DNA from: JAJEAO01 sp963667635
GTDB lineage: Bacteria; Acidobacteriota; Vicinamibacteria; Marinacidobacterales; Marinacidobacteraceae
NCBI GenBank assembly: GCA_965232015.1
Contig: OZ246946.1
Span: 2,728,001 to 2,792,000 of the forward strand
Length of the DNA stretch: 64,000 nucleotides
Reading direction: 5' to 3'
A program made the translations under genes and the position numbers. A model generated the notes under the pieces. It was not told the DNA's origin and did not search any database. It worked only from the letters and a program-made list of their open reading frames with translations. Position 1 is the stretch's first letter; each line of letters begins with the position of its first letter. Positions 53,736 to 62,695 of the stretch are shown one piece after another.

Positions 53736-54058
53736 GCCGCCTCTCCTTCCCGGGATCCCGGCGGACCGCCGCCTTCCGGGGCGGACCCGCCGCGGTCGTC
53801 GAGCGCCCGGGTCACCTCGGCCGCCTCGAGGAGCAGCCGGCCCCGGAGTTCGCGGTGCTCGTCCTCCGCGAGCTTGCCGGCGTCCCGCTCGAAGTCGAGT
53901 TCCGCGAGCGCGAGCACAAGCTGTTCACGCCGCTCCTGAAGCCGCAGGACCGTCGGATCCACGCGCAACCCCGGCGCCGGTGCTTCGGGCCGGAACAACG
54001 GCTGGAGCACCCACGCCGTCGCGGCCGCCGCGACGAGCGCCAGAAGAACGAGCGTCAT
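53732..54058 (-). CDS. CcmI/CycH-like small membrane protein
   Basis: 108 residues. One N-terminal helix (LVLLALVAAAATAWVLQPLF) ends in the F-R-P-E pattern, followed by RLQERREQLVLALAELDFER and DAGKLAEDEHRELRGRLLLE. This is the short N-terminal module of CcmI, without the TPR apocytochrome-binding domain. It probably helps assemble the heme ligation complex with CcmF and CcmH. It is coupled to the next gene and lies 59 bases after ccmH. Confidence 0.8.
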   Translation of the reverse strand: MTLVLLALVAAAATAWVLQPLFRPEAPAPGLRVDPTVLRLQERREQLVLALAELDFERDAGKLAEDEHRELRGRLLLEAAEVTRALDDRGGSAPEGGGPPGSREGEAA

Positions 54059-54117
54059 CGCGAGTCCCCGCCCCCGTCCGCCCGGGCGTTCACAACAGGG
54101 AGTTCCGGCGCGGGGAT

Positions 54118-54600
54118 TCAGCGGATGCGGGCGACGTCACGCTCGATCCGCGCGGCGAGCTCCTCCGGCACCTCGACCGCCGCCGGACTCGCCCCATCAT
54201 CCGTCTGGCGCTTCCAGCGCCGCAGCACGAATCCGGCGGCGATGCCTCCGGCGAAGAGCGCCGCGAACGGAAGAACCCACGCCGACAGGTGGAATCCGGT
54301 CGCCGGGGGCGCCGCGAGGATGTGAAGCCCGTAGCGGTCGCGGAAGCGGGAGATGACCTGCTCCGCCGATTCCCCGGCCTGAAGGCGTTCGGCGATCTCC
54401 TCCCGGATGGGCTCCGACGAGGGGCAGCGGTCCATGGCGCACTCGTGGACGAGCGCCCGGCACCCCCCGCACTGACACACGAGGGCCCGCGCCGCTTCGC
54501 GGTAGTCGTCGGTGTTGTAGCGCTCCTGAGCCGCGGCGGTTGCGACGACGGCCAGGGCGAGAACGAGGGCGGCGGGGCGAAGACGGGCGGAGACGGGCAT
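54118..54600 (-). CDS. ccmH: CcmH-like apocytochrome thiol reductase
   Basis: 160 residues. Signal peptide, then YREAARALVCQCGGCRALV, where the usual RCxxC redox site is replaced by a C-Q-C-G-G-C cluster, then RCPSSEPIREEIAERLQAGE and SAEQVISRFRDRYGLHILAA, the CcmH hallmark. One C-terminal transmembrane helix (AWVLPFAALFAGGIAAGFVL). It keeps apocytochrome cysteines reduced for heme attachment. ATG overlaps the ccmF stop by one base. The altered cysteine spacing is notable but seen in CcmH variants. Confidence 0.88.
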   Translation of the reverse strand: MPVSARLRPAALVLALAVVATAAAQERYNTDDYREAARALVCQCGGCRALVHECAMDRCPSSEPIREEIAERLQAGESAEQVISRFRDRYGLHILAAPPATGFHLSAWVLPFAALFAGGIAAGFVLRRWKRQTDDGASPAAVEVPEELAARIERDVARIR

Positions 54601-56603
54601 CAGGTGGCGGGGGCGGCGAGTGCGGGCAGGCGCTTTCGGGAAGCGGTCCGCCGACGCGAGTCGGGCAGCAGGGTGAGCAGAGTGCCGAGGAACATGATGA
54701 ACCCGCCAATCCACACCCACCGCACGAGCGGATTCCGGTACACGTGAATCGTGGCGCGGCCGTCTGTGGTCATGCCGGAGAACACGAGGTAGATGTCCTC
54801 GCGGAAGGTGGCGTGACGGCGAACCTCGGAAGTCGCCTGGCCGGTGGCGCGGTCGAACTGGCGCCGCGGCTGATAGATCCCTACCGGTTCGTCGTGCTTC
54901 GAGACCAGGAGCTGCGCGCCGAGCCATTCGTACACCGGTGTCTCTCCGGCGGGCAGGTCCTGGAGCGTGATGCCCCACGGCCCGATCCGGGTGCTCTCGC
55001 CGGGGTTCAGATCCGCGATCACGTCCCGGTTGAAGGCGTTCCCGGCGAAGCCGATGAACAGGACCACGATGCCGAGGTGGACCACGTAACCCCCGTAGCG
55101 GCGGGAGTTTCGCCGGAACAGGTCGGTGAGCGCTCCGGCGTAGGACCCGCCGCGATGGGCCCTTCGGGCGCGGACCCCGCGGTGGAACTCGGAGGCGATG
55201 GTCGTGACCACGAACGCGCTGATGCCGAAACAAATGAGCGCGTAGGGGTGGCGCATCCCCAGGGCGAGGAGCAGGAGGAGGGTTCCGATCCCGAGCGCGC
55301 CGGGCAGAACGAAATTGCGGCGCAGGTTATCGAGGGAGGAGCGTCGCCACGCGAGCAGCGGCCCCACGCCGGTCATGAGCAGGAGCGCCAGACCCAGCGG
55401 GACGTTCACCCGATTGAAGAACGGTGCGCCCACGGTGATCTGCTCGCCCTGGACGGCCTCGGAGAGCACCGGGAACAACGTGCCCCACAGGACCGCGAAG
55501 CAGGCGGCGAGGAGCAGCAGGTTGTTGAACAGGAAACCCGACTCCCGGGAGACGACCGAATCCAGTTCGTTCTCGGAGCGGAGATCCTTCAGCCGCGAGA
55601 TGAGCAGCGCCGCCGAAACGGCCGCCGCCAACACGATGAACGCCAGGAAGCGCCAGGCGAAGTCGGAGGAGGCGAAGGCGTGGACCGAGGAGACGATCCC
55701 GCTCCGGGTGAGAAAGGTCCCGAACACCGCGAGGAGATAGGTGGTGATCACCAGCGCGGCGTTCCACACCTTCAACATCCCCTTCCGCTCCTGGATCATC
55801 ACCGAGTGCAGGAACGCGGTCCCGGTGAGCCAGGGCAGGAGCGCGGCGTTCTCGACCGGGTCCCAGCCCCAGTAGCCGCCCCAGCCGAGCTCCACATAGG
55901 CCCACCGACCGCCGAGGAGGATGCCGCTGCCGAGGAAGAACCACGCCACCAGCGTCCAGCGGCGGGTGTTGCGGGTCCAGGCGGCGTCGAGTCGGCGGGT
56001 CCACAGCGCCGCGATGCAAAACGCGAAGGGCACCACGAACCCCACGTAGCCCACATAGAGCACCGGGGGATGGATCGCCATGATCGGGTGCTGCAGCAGC
56101 GGGTTCAGGCCATTTCCGTCGGCGGGCGCGAAGGGGATCGGACCGGCGGCGGTGATCTCGGCGAGTTGGCCGAACGGGTTGCAGACCGTCAGGTTGAGCC
56201 AGGCGAAGAACCCGACGGCGAGGGAGAGAGTGGTCGTGACCTGCGGAATCAGCGCGTCCCGGCGGCGGACAGCCACCGCGGTCGCCGCGAAGCCGAGCAT
56301 CAGGAACGTCCACAGCAATAGCGATCCGTCGTTCCCGGCCCACAGCGCCGAAATCTTGTAGGCGACCGGCAGCGCGGAGGCCGAGTAGCTGGCTACGTAC
56401 TCGAACCGGAAGTCGTCGGCGAGGAACAGCGCGAGCAGCGAGGCCACGGAGAGCGCCGAGAAACCGGCGGCCGCGATCAGGGACCGGCGGGCGCTGGTCA
56501 CGAGCGCCACCGACTGCCGCCGGCCGCCGAGGAAGGAAGCGACGGCGGCGTAGGCGACGAGCACCATGACCGCCATGAGGCTGAAGTTGCCGAGATGGTG
56601 CAT
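54600..56603 (-). CDS. ccmF: Cytochrome c heme lyase subunit CcmF
   Basis: 667-residue polytopic protein that transfers heme from CcmE to apocytochrome. The WWD domain is intact (WGGYWGWDPVENAALLPWLT). Histidine-bearing loops include LLQHPIMAIHPPVLYVGYVG and SSVHAFASSDF, plus the C-terminal periplasmic domain (WGITLQDLPAGETPVYEWLG). Multiple hydrophobic segments throughout. Normal length. Transcribed 134 bases after ccmE. That gap has a GC-rich stretch but no recognisable gene. Confidence 0.95.
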   Translation of the reverse strand: MHHLGNFSLMAVMVLVAYAAVASFLGGRRQSVALVTSARRSLIAAAGFSALSVASLLALFLADDFRFEYVASYSASALPVAYKISALWAGNDGSLLLWTFLMLGFAATAVAVRRRDALIPQVTTTLSLAVGFFAWLNLTVCNPFGQLAEITAAGPIPFAPADGNGLNPLLQHPIMAIHPPVLYVGYVGFVVPFAFCIAALWTRRLDAAWTRNTRRWTLVAWFFLGSGILLGGRWAYVELGWGGYWGWDPVENAALLPWLTGTAFLHSVMIQERKGMLKVWNAALVITTYLLAVFGTFLTRSGIVSSVHAFASSDFAWRFLAFIVLAAAVSAALLISRLKDLRSENELDSVVSRESGFLFNNLLLLAACFAVLWGTLFPVLSEAVQGEQITVGAPFFNRVNVPLGLALLLMTGVGPLLAWRRSSLDNLRRNFVLPGALGIGTLLLLLALGMRHPYALICFGISAFVVTTIASEFHRGVRARRAHRGGSYAGALTDLFRRNSRRYGGYVVHLGIVVLFIGFAGNAFNRDVIADLNPGESTRIGPWGITLQDLPAGETPVYEWLGAQLLVSKHDEPVGIYQPRRQFDRATGQATSEVRRHATFREDIYLVFSGMTTDGRATIHVYRNPLVRWVWIGGFIMFLGTLLTLLPDSRRRTASRKRLPALAAPAT

Positions 56604-56737
56604 GGGTCAGTCGGGAATCAGGGTTCTCGGGAGCCGCGTCGAGCGCCCTCGCCGGAAACCGGACGCGGAGGCGGGCGACGAGGCCCCGTCGTCACTCCCG
56701 GCGGCTCCGAAGCGGAGTCGCCGATCAGGCCTCGTTC

Positions 56738-57196
56738 TCAGGGGCCGTCCGTCGCCTGCCGCGAAGAGGCGGCTGGCGGCGAACCGCCGCCTCCCGTCTC
56801 CTCGTAGGCGGCGTCGTACTTGGAGGCGCACTTGGCCTGGACATGGTCGGCCTCGAAGGAACCATCGGCGAGGAGCGTCCCCTCAGCGACCGCCTGGGCG
56901 CGGTCCACGAGCGTGTCGGGGAGCGGCTCGCGGCCGGTGTAGAGCACGGCGAGGCGCGATCCCTCGTGCTCGATCTGGAACCGGACCCGCCCCTCTCCCT
57001 CGGAGGCGATCGTCCCGGGAACCACATCCCCGGCCACCCGCACCCGTCGTCCCTCGGCCCGGCCGCCCATCTCGCGCAGCTCGCCCACCGTCTGGTAGTA
57101 GGCCGCGCCCTCCTCGAAGCCGGTCAGGAGAAGGCCGGTCAGAGCGAGGACGAAGAGCCCTCCGCCCAACAGGAACTTCGGTCGCAGCAACCCCAT
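56738..57196 (-). CDS. ccmE: Heme chaperone CcmE, CXXXY variant
   Basis: 152 residues. One N-terminal helix (FLLGGGLFVLALTGLLLTG) and an OB-fold: GRRVRVAGDVVPGTIASEGE, RFQIEHEGSRLAVLYTGREP, LPDTLVDRAQAVAEGTLLAD. The heme-binding site, usually H-x-x-x-Y, reads VQAKCASKYDAAY, so the covalent-heme histidine is cysteine. CXXXY CcmE proteins are known from archaea and Desulfovibrio. First core gene of the operon, 80 bases after a small membrane protein gene. Confidence 0.93.
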   Translation of the reverse strand: MGLLRPKFLLGGGLFVLALTGLLLTGFEEGAAYYQTVGELREMGGRAEGRRVRVAGDVVPGTIASEGEGRVRFQIEHEGSRLAVLYTGREPLPDTLVDRAQAVAEGTLLADGSFEADHVQAKCASKYDAAYEETGGGGSPPAASSRQATDGP

Positions 57197-57280
57197 GACG
57201 GTCCCAATCCTACCACCGGCGCCGCGAGACGCCGGCGACTTCCGGGGACTCGGCTCCTGGCGTTTTCGCAGGCACCGCGG

Positions 57281-57457
57281 TCACTGCGTGAACAGGAACC
57301 CGAAAACCGTGATCAGGACCGTGACGAGCAACCCCAGCGCGCCCCACACGAGCCGGAACTGTGTTCGGATGGCGGCGAGGCTCGCCCGGTCCGGCCGTGG
57401 AGCCCTGGCGATCGGGCCGGCGGCCGGTGCGGATTCACGGGTCTCGGGGTTGGGCAT
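57281..57457 (-). CDS. Small single-helix membrane protein upstream of ccmE
   Basis: 58 residues: a Pro/Ala-rich polar N-terminus, then RTQFRLVWGALGLLVTVLIT and VFGFLFTQ as a C-terminal membrane helix. Its size and position recall small ccm accessory proteins such as CcmD, but CcmD has an N-terminal helix and a charged tail, so identity is not supported. It may be tail-anchored. 84 bases upstream of ccmE. The 210-base divergent gap to 57668 should contain promoters; none is clear. Confidence 0.55.
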   Translation of the reverse strand: MPNPETRESAPAAGPIARAPRPDRASLAAIRTQFRLVWGALGLLVTVLITVFGFLFTQ

Positions 57458-57667
57458 GGGAACCTCGCGGAAGGAACAGGGTTGCGCTCGTTGCCCGGTA
57501 GAGGCGCCGTCGCGACCGGTTTCGTCCCGCCATCGCCGGTCCTGTCGAAAACCCTGCCGCAAACGCCAGCCGCCCCGGGCCGGTACCCACGCCCGCCGGG
57601 CCGGCGCCGCGAGGCCTCGGCTACACTGCGACCCGCGCTTTCAATTCCCGGTTGAGGAGCGGTCGCC

Positions 57668-60079
57668 TTGAATTCCCCGTCAGACGTCATGCGACGTGTT
57701 GGATGGGGCGGCGCGCTCGCGCTGGTCCTCCTGCTCGGCGCCGCTTCCGGGATTTCCGCGTCCGAGGGGCCCTCGGGGGCCTCCGAAGACCGCCGGACCC
57801 TTCAGGTCCGCACCGGGATCGGCGCGATCGCTTCGGGGGCCGCGGGACAGGACTCCGGCGGCGTAGCAGACCCGCGGCAGGGCTCCGTCGCCTCCGCGAT
57901 GGCGAGCCGCATCCTGGGGCCCCCGGCGCCGCCGGCGGGCGAGGCGGTGAACCGGGACGCGGGCGGCGTGACCCTCCGGGCGTTCCGGCTGGACGCGCCG
58001 CTCGAGGTGGACGGGCTGCTGGACGATCCGGTGTACGACCAGATCCCGGCGGCCGAAGGCTTCACCCAGCAGGAGCCGGACGAAGGGCAGCCCCCCTCCG
58101 AGGGGACCCGCATCTGGGTGTTCTACGACGAGAGCAGCCTCTACGTGAGCGCGGAACTGGAGGAAGCGCACCCCGAGCGGATCATGGCCAACGAGATGCG
58201 CCGCGATCAGCGCAACATTGACTGGGGCGACAGCTTCTCGGTCGTGCTGGACACGTTCTACGATCGGCGGAACGGCTTCCTGTTCCACACGAACCCGCTC
58301 GGCGCCCTCTTCGACGCGCAGGTCACCGACGAGCGGAACACGAACAGCGACTGGAACACCGTCTGGTGGGTCCGGGCGAATCGCTTCGCCGACCGCTGGA
58401 CCGTCGAGATCCGGATCCCGTTCCGATCGCTGCGCTACGCGGCGGGAGGACCGCAGCTCTGGGGGATCAACTTCCGCCGCCGCATCAAGCACCGGAACGA
58501 ACAGGTGTTCTTCACCCCGACGACGCAGGCGCTCGGCCGCGACGGGCTGCTGCGGCTCTCCAACGCGGCGTCGCTCGTCGGAGTCGAGGCGCCGCCGGGA
58601 TCCCGACGGATGGAGCTGAAGCCCTACGCCATCGGCTCCCAGAGCCACGTCCCGCTGAACGATGTTCACAACGAGTGGTCCGGCGACTTCGGCGCCGACT
58701 TCAAGTTCGGCGTCACCGAGGGGCTCACCGCCGACGTGACCTGGAATACCGACTTCGCCCAGGTCGAGGACGACGAGACCCAGGTCAACCTGAGTCGCTT
58801 CAGCCTGTTCTTCCCGGAGAAGCGCGAGTTCTTTCTCGAGGGGCAGGGCGTGTTCGACTTCGGGGGACGCGAGACGCGGTTCTTCGGCGGCCCGACCGAT
58901 GTTCCGATCCCGTTCTTCAGCCGGACGATCGGCATTTCCGGCGGGAGCGCCGTGCCGATCGTCGGGGGCGCCCGCCTCCACGGCCGCGCCGGGGCGTGGC
59001 AGATGGGCATGATGAACATCCAGAGCGGCGAGGTGCCCGGTCTCGACGTGGAGACCACGAACTACAGCGCCTTCCGGATGAAGCGGGATGTCTTTTCCCG
59101 GTCCAGCATCGGCGTGATCGCGACCCACCGGAACCGAACTGCGGACGGCGCCGGAGCCAATTCGCTCTACGGCATGGACGGAGTCTTCAACCCCACCCAG
59201 CACATCAACATCAACACGTTCTACATGGCGACGGACGACCCCGGCATCGAGATCGGACACCAGGCCGCCAGCTACCTGGGGCAGTTCCGCTACGACACCG
59301 ACCTGATCGACGTCACCGCCGAGCGGCTCTATCTGGGAGAGGATTTCAATCCCGGGATGGGGTTCATCCGCCGGAGCGACTTCACCAAGAACGGCGCCTC
59401 GTTCCAGTTCGCGCCGCGCCCCCGGAACATCGAGCGGATCCGGCAGTTCGAGTTCAAGGTGGAGGCGAACAACTACGACCGCCCCGACGGAGAGATGGAG
59501 ACCCGGGAGATCCGGTTCGATGCGCGCGCGGTTCTCGAGAGCAGCGATCGCCTCATGTTCGATCACACCCTGACCGAGGAACGGCTCCTCGAGGGCTTCG
59601 GTCTCTCGGATGAGGTCGGCGTCCCCGCCGGGGACTACCGCTTTTCGCGCACCGGAGTGCGGATCCGGATGGGGTCGCATCGCCGCCTCTCCGGTTTCCT
59701 TCGTTTCGAGTGGGGCGACTTCTTTGGCGGCGACCGGCAGGAAGTCAGCTACCGGGGGCGCGCCGAGCTGAACGAGTTCTTCTCCCTCGAACCGGACGTC
59801 AGCTTCAACTGGATCGAGGTGCCCGAAGGCGAGCTGACCGCCCAGGTGAGCCGCCTACGCGCGACCTACACGATCTCCCCCCGCAGCTTCCTCGGGGCGC
59901 TGGTTCAGTACAACTCGGCGGCGCAGCTTTTCTCGGCGAACCTGCGCTACCGCTGGGAGTATTCGCCCGGGAGCGACCTGTTCGTGGTGTTCAGCACGAA
60001 CCGGGACGGAGACGACGGTCTCTCCGGCCTGACCGACCGGACTCTGGTGGTCAAGTTCACCCGGCTGTTCCGGTTCTGA
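57668..60079 (+). CDS. DUF5916/CBM9-like outer-membrane barrel protein (tandem copy 1)
   Basis: 803 residues from TTG 57668, supported by GAGGAG ten bases upstream; ATG 57689 is the alternative. Signal peptide, acidic linker, CBM9-like domain (DGLLDDPVYDQIPAAEGFTQ; FSVVLDTFYDRRNGFLFHTN), DUF5916 barrel (WNTDFAQVEDDETQVNLSRF; FFPEKREFFLEGQGVFDFGG) and a C-terminal LVVKFTRLFRF ending in phenylalanine, as outer-membrane proteins do. The next gene is a close paralog. Ligand unknown. Confidence 0.9.
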   Translation: MNSPSDVMRRVGWGGALALVLLLGAASGISASEGPSGASEDRRTLQVRTGIGAIASGAAGQDSGGVADPRQGSVASAMASRILGPPAPPAGEAVNRDAGGVTLRAFRLDAPLEVDGLLDDPVYDQIPAAEGFTQQEPDEGQPPSEGTRIWVFYDESSLYVSAELEEAHPERIMANEMRRDQRNIDWGDSFSVVLDTFYDRRNGFLFHTNPLGALFDAQVTDERNTNSDWNTVWWVRANRFADRWTVEIRIPFRSLRYAAGGPQLWGINFRRRIKHRNEQVFFTPTTQALGRDGLLRLSNAASLVGVEAPPGSRRMELKPYAIGSQSHVPLNDVHNEWSGDFGADFKFGVTEGLTADVTWNTDFAQVEDDETQVNLSRFSLFFPEKREFFLEGQGVFDFGGRETRFFGGPTDVPIPFFSRTIGISGGSAVPIVGGARLHGRAGAWQMGMMNIQSGEVPGLDVETTNYSAFRMKRDVFSRSSIGVIATHRNRTADGAGANSLYGMDGVFNPTQHININTFYMATDDPGIEIGHQAASYLGQFRYDTDLIDVTAERLYLGEDFNPGMGFIRRSDFTKNGASFQFAPRPRNIERIRQFEFKVEANNYDRPDGEMETREIRFDARAVLESSDRLMFDHTLTEERLLEGFGLSDEVGVPAGDYRFSRTGVRIRMGSHRRLSGFLRFEWGDFFGGDRQEVSYRGRAELNEFFSLEPDVSFNWIEVPEGELTAQVSRLRATYTISPRSFLGALVQYNSAAQLFSANLRYRWEYSPGSDLFVVFSTNRDGDDGLSGLTDRTLVVKFTRLFRF

Positions 60080-60170
60080 CCCCTTCCGCGAGGGGAGCGC
60101 CGGAACGGACCGCTCCGCTCCGGTAAACTAACGGGTGGTCTCCGAGTTCGAGATGGGGAGGTGTTGTCTC

Positions 60171-62591
60171 GTGGTGCGTCTCTTGCCGACACTGTCCCTC
60201 GCCCTGTCGGGCATCCTGCTCGCGGGCGCCGCGGCGGCCGCGGAACCTCCGGGTCCGGGACGGGAGGCCCCCGATCGCCGCCTCGCGACCGGGCAGGATC
60301 TGTTCTCCCCGGATGAGCCGGGGCGTGGCTTGGATCTGTTCGCTCCGGACAAGCCAGGGCGCGGTCGGGGCGCGCTCGCGGACGACCAGCAGGGGCCCTC
60401 CGGCGCCGTCTCGACGGCCGGGCGGGGTCCGGTCCCGGCGGCGGGAGAGGCGGTCCACCGCGAGGCCGGCGGCGAAGTCACCCTCCGCGCCTTCCGTCTC
60501 GCCGAGCCGCTGACGGTGGACGGGGTCCTCGATGATCCGGCCTACGATCAGGCCCCGGCCGCGAGCGGATTCCTCCAGCAGGAGCCGCTCGAAGGCGCTC
60601 CCGCCTCCGAGCGGACGCGGATCTGGGTGTTCTACGACGCCGACAGCCTCTACATCGCCGCCGACCTGGAGCAGGATCCCGACTCCCTGATGGCCGGGGA
60701 GATGCGGCGCGACCACATGAGCATCGGGTGGAACGACAGCCTCCAGGTCGTCCTCGACACCTTCCACGACCGTCGGAACGGCTTCCTGTTCCACACGAAC
60801 CCGCTCGGCGCGCTCTACGACGCCCAGGTGACCGACGAGCGCAACACGAACAGTGACTGGAACACCGTCTGGTGGTCGGAAGGCCGCATCGTCGAGGGCG
60901 GCTGGACCGTCGAGATGCGGATCCCCTTCCGCTCGCTCCGCTACGCCGCCGGCGGCCCGCAACTCTGGGGGATCAACTTCCAGAGAAACATCAAGCACAA
61001 GAACGAGAAGGTCTTCTTCACGCCGACGCCACAGGCCTTCAACCGCAACGGGCTGATCCGGCTCTCCAACGCCGGCACGCTCGTGGGCCTCGAGGCGCCC
61101 GCCGGCTCCCGCCGGATGGAGTTCAAGCCCTACGCCATCGGCTCGCAGGCGCACGCACCCCTGAACGACACGCTCAACGAGTGGGCCGGGGACGTGGGCG
61201 CCGACTTCAAGTTCGGCGTCACCGACGGACTCACGGCGGACGTCACCTGGAACACCGATTTCGCCCAGGTCGAGGACGACGAGACGCAGGTCAACCTGAG
61301 CCGCTTCAGCCTTTTCTATCCGGAGAAGCGCGAGTTCTTCCTCGAGGGTCAGGGGATGTTCGACTTCGGCGGCCGCCAGACGCGAGCGTTCGGAGGTGGA
61401 GGGCCTTCCGACGCGCCCATCCCGTTCTTCAGCCGCACGATCGGGATCTCGGGCGGGAGTTCGGTTCCGATCCTCGGAGGCGCCCGGCTCCACGGCCGCG
61501 CCGGTGACTGGCAGATGGGGCTGATGAATATCCAGACCAGCCAGGTTCCGGGTCTCGATGTGGAATCCACGAACTACAGCGCGGTGCGGGTCAAGCGCGA
61601 TCTCTTCGCGCGCTCGAACATCGGCGTCATCGCCACTCACAGGAACATCAACGCGGACGGGACCGGCGCCAACTCGCTCTACGGCGTGGACGGCAACTTC
61701 AATCCGACCGAGCACATCCGGTTCAACACCTTCTACATGGCGACGAGCGAGCCGGGGATCGAGACCGGACTCGAGGCCGCGAGCGCCATGGCGCAGTTCA
61801 GATACGACACGGACCTGATCGACGTGACCGCCGAGCGCCTCTATCTCGGCGAGGACTTCAACCCCGGGATGGGCTTCGTGCGGCGCCGCGACTTCACCAA
61901 GAACGCGGGGAGTCTCCAGTTTTCACCGCGCCCCCGCGGCATCCGCCAGATCCGTCAATTCGAGTTCAAGGCGGACGGCCGCGACTATCGTCGCCCGGAT
62001 GGCGAGCTGGAAACCCGGGAGTTCAGCTTCGAGGCGCGCGCCATCCTCGAAAGCAGCGACCGGATCGTCATGGACCACTCCCGGACCGAGGAGCACCTGC
62101 TCGACGGCTTCGACCTCTCGGACGATGTCGCGGTGCCTGCCGGCAGCTACAGCTTCAACCGGACCGGGTTGCGGTTCTGGCTCGGCACCCACCGGGCGGT
62201 GTCGGGGTATCTCCGCTACGAGTTCGGTGACTTCTTCGGCGGATCCCGGCGCGAGTTCAGCTACTGGGGCCGCGCCGAAGTGAACCGGCGTTTTTCCATG
62301 GAGCCGAACCTCAGCCTGAACTGGATCGAAATGCCGCAGGGCGAGGTTCGGGCCCAGGTGAGCCGTCTGCGCGCCACCTACACCGTGTCGCCGCGCAGCT
62401 TCGTGGGCGCGCTCGTCCAGTACAACTCAGCCGCGCAGCTCATCTCCGCGAACGTGCGCTACCGCTGGGAGTACTCCCCGGGAAGCGATCTCTTCGTGGT
62501 GTTCAGCACGAACCGGGACGGGGACGACGGCCTCTCCGGGCTCACCGACCGCTCCCTCGTGGTCAAGTTCACCCGCCTCTTCCGCTTTTGA
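60171..62591 (+). CDS. DUF5916/CBM9-like outer-membrane barrel protein (tandem copy 2)
   Basis: 806 residues from GTG 60171, preceded by GGGGAGG at a proper distance; the frame is open to GTG 60135. Same architecture and long identical stretches as copy 1 (RNGFLFHTNPLGAL; QVTDERNTNSDWNTVWW; GADFKFGVT-GLTADVTWN; LFVVFSTNRDGDDGLSGLTD). The linker before the CBM9-like domain contains a 12-residue repeat (DLFSPDEPGRGL / DLFAPDKPGRGR, two 36-base units from 60297) absent from copy 1. Recent tandem duplication, probably for different ligands or expression. Confidence 0.9.
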   Translation: MVRLLPTLSLALSGILLAGAAAAAEPPGPGREAPDRRLATGQDLFSPDEPGRGLDLFAPDKPGRGRGALADDQQGPSGAVSTAGRGPVPAAGEAVHREAGGEVTLRAFRLAEPLTVDGVLDDPAYDQAPAASGFLQQEPLEGAPASERTRIWVFYDADSLYIAADLEQDPDSLMAGEMRRDHMSIGWNDSLQVVLDTFHDRRNGFLFHTNPLGALYDAQVTDERNTNSDWNTVWWSEGRIVEGGWTVEMRIPFRSLRYAAGGPQLWGINFQRNIKHKNEKVFFTPTPQAFNRNGLIRLSNAGTLVGLEAPAGSRRMEFKPYAIGSQAHAPLNDTLNEWAGDVGADFKFGVTDGLTADVTWNTDFAQVEDDETQVNLSRFSLFYPEKREFFLEGQGMFDFGGRQTRAFGGGGPSDAPIPFFSRTIGISGGSSVPILGGARLHGRAGDWQMGLMNIQTSQVPGLDVESTNYSAVRVKRDLFARSNIGVIATHRNINADGTGANSLYGVDGNFNPTEHIRFNTFYMATSEPGIETGLEAASAMAQFRYDTDLIDVTAERLYLGEDFNPGMGFVRRRDFTKNAGSLQFSPRPRGIRQIRQFEFKADGRDYRRPDGELETREFSFEARAILESSDRIVMDHSRTEEHLLDGFDLSDDVAVPAGSYSFNRTGLRFWLGTHRAVSGYLRYEFGDFFGGSRREFSYWGRAEVNRRFSMEPNLSLNWIEMPQGEVRAQVSRLRATYTVSPRSFVGALVQYNSAAQLISANVRYRWEYSPGSDLFVVFSTNRDGDDGLSGLTDRSLVVKFTRLFRF

Positions 62592-62695
62592 CGCGCGGCT
62601 CCGGGTCTTTCGGAGTCGGGATCCGTCCTGCGCGAGCTCCCCGGAATGTTGGAGAGCCCCGGTAGCATCCGGCCCATGATGTGGAGGAGGAGGCC

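Noticed and set aside
57281..57457. CcmD assignment for the small membrane protein
   Set aside because: Its helix is at the C-terminus, whereas CcmD has an N-terminal helix followed by a charged tail. Position alone is not enough.
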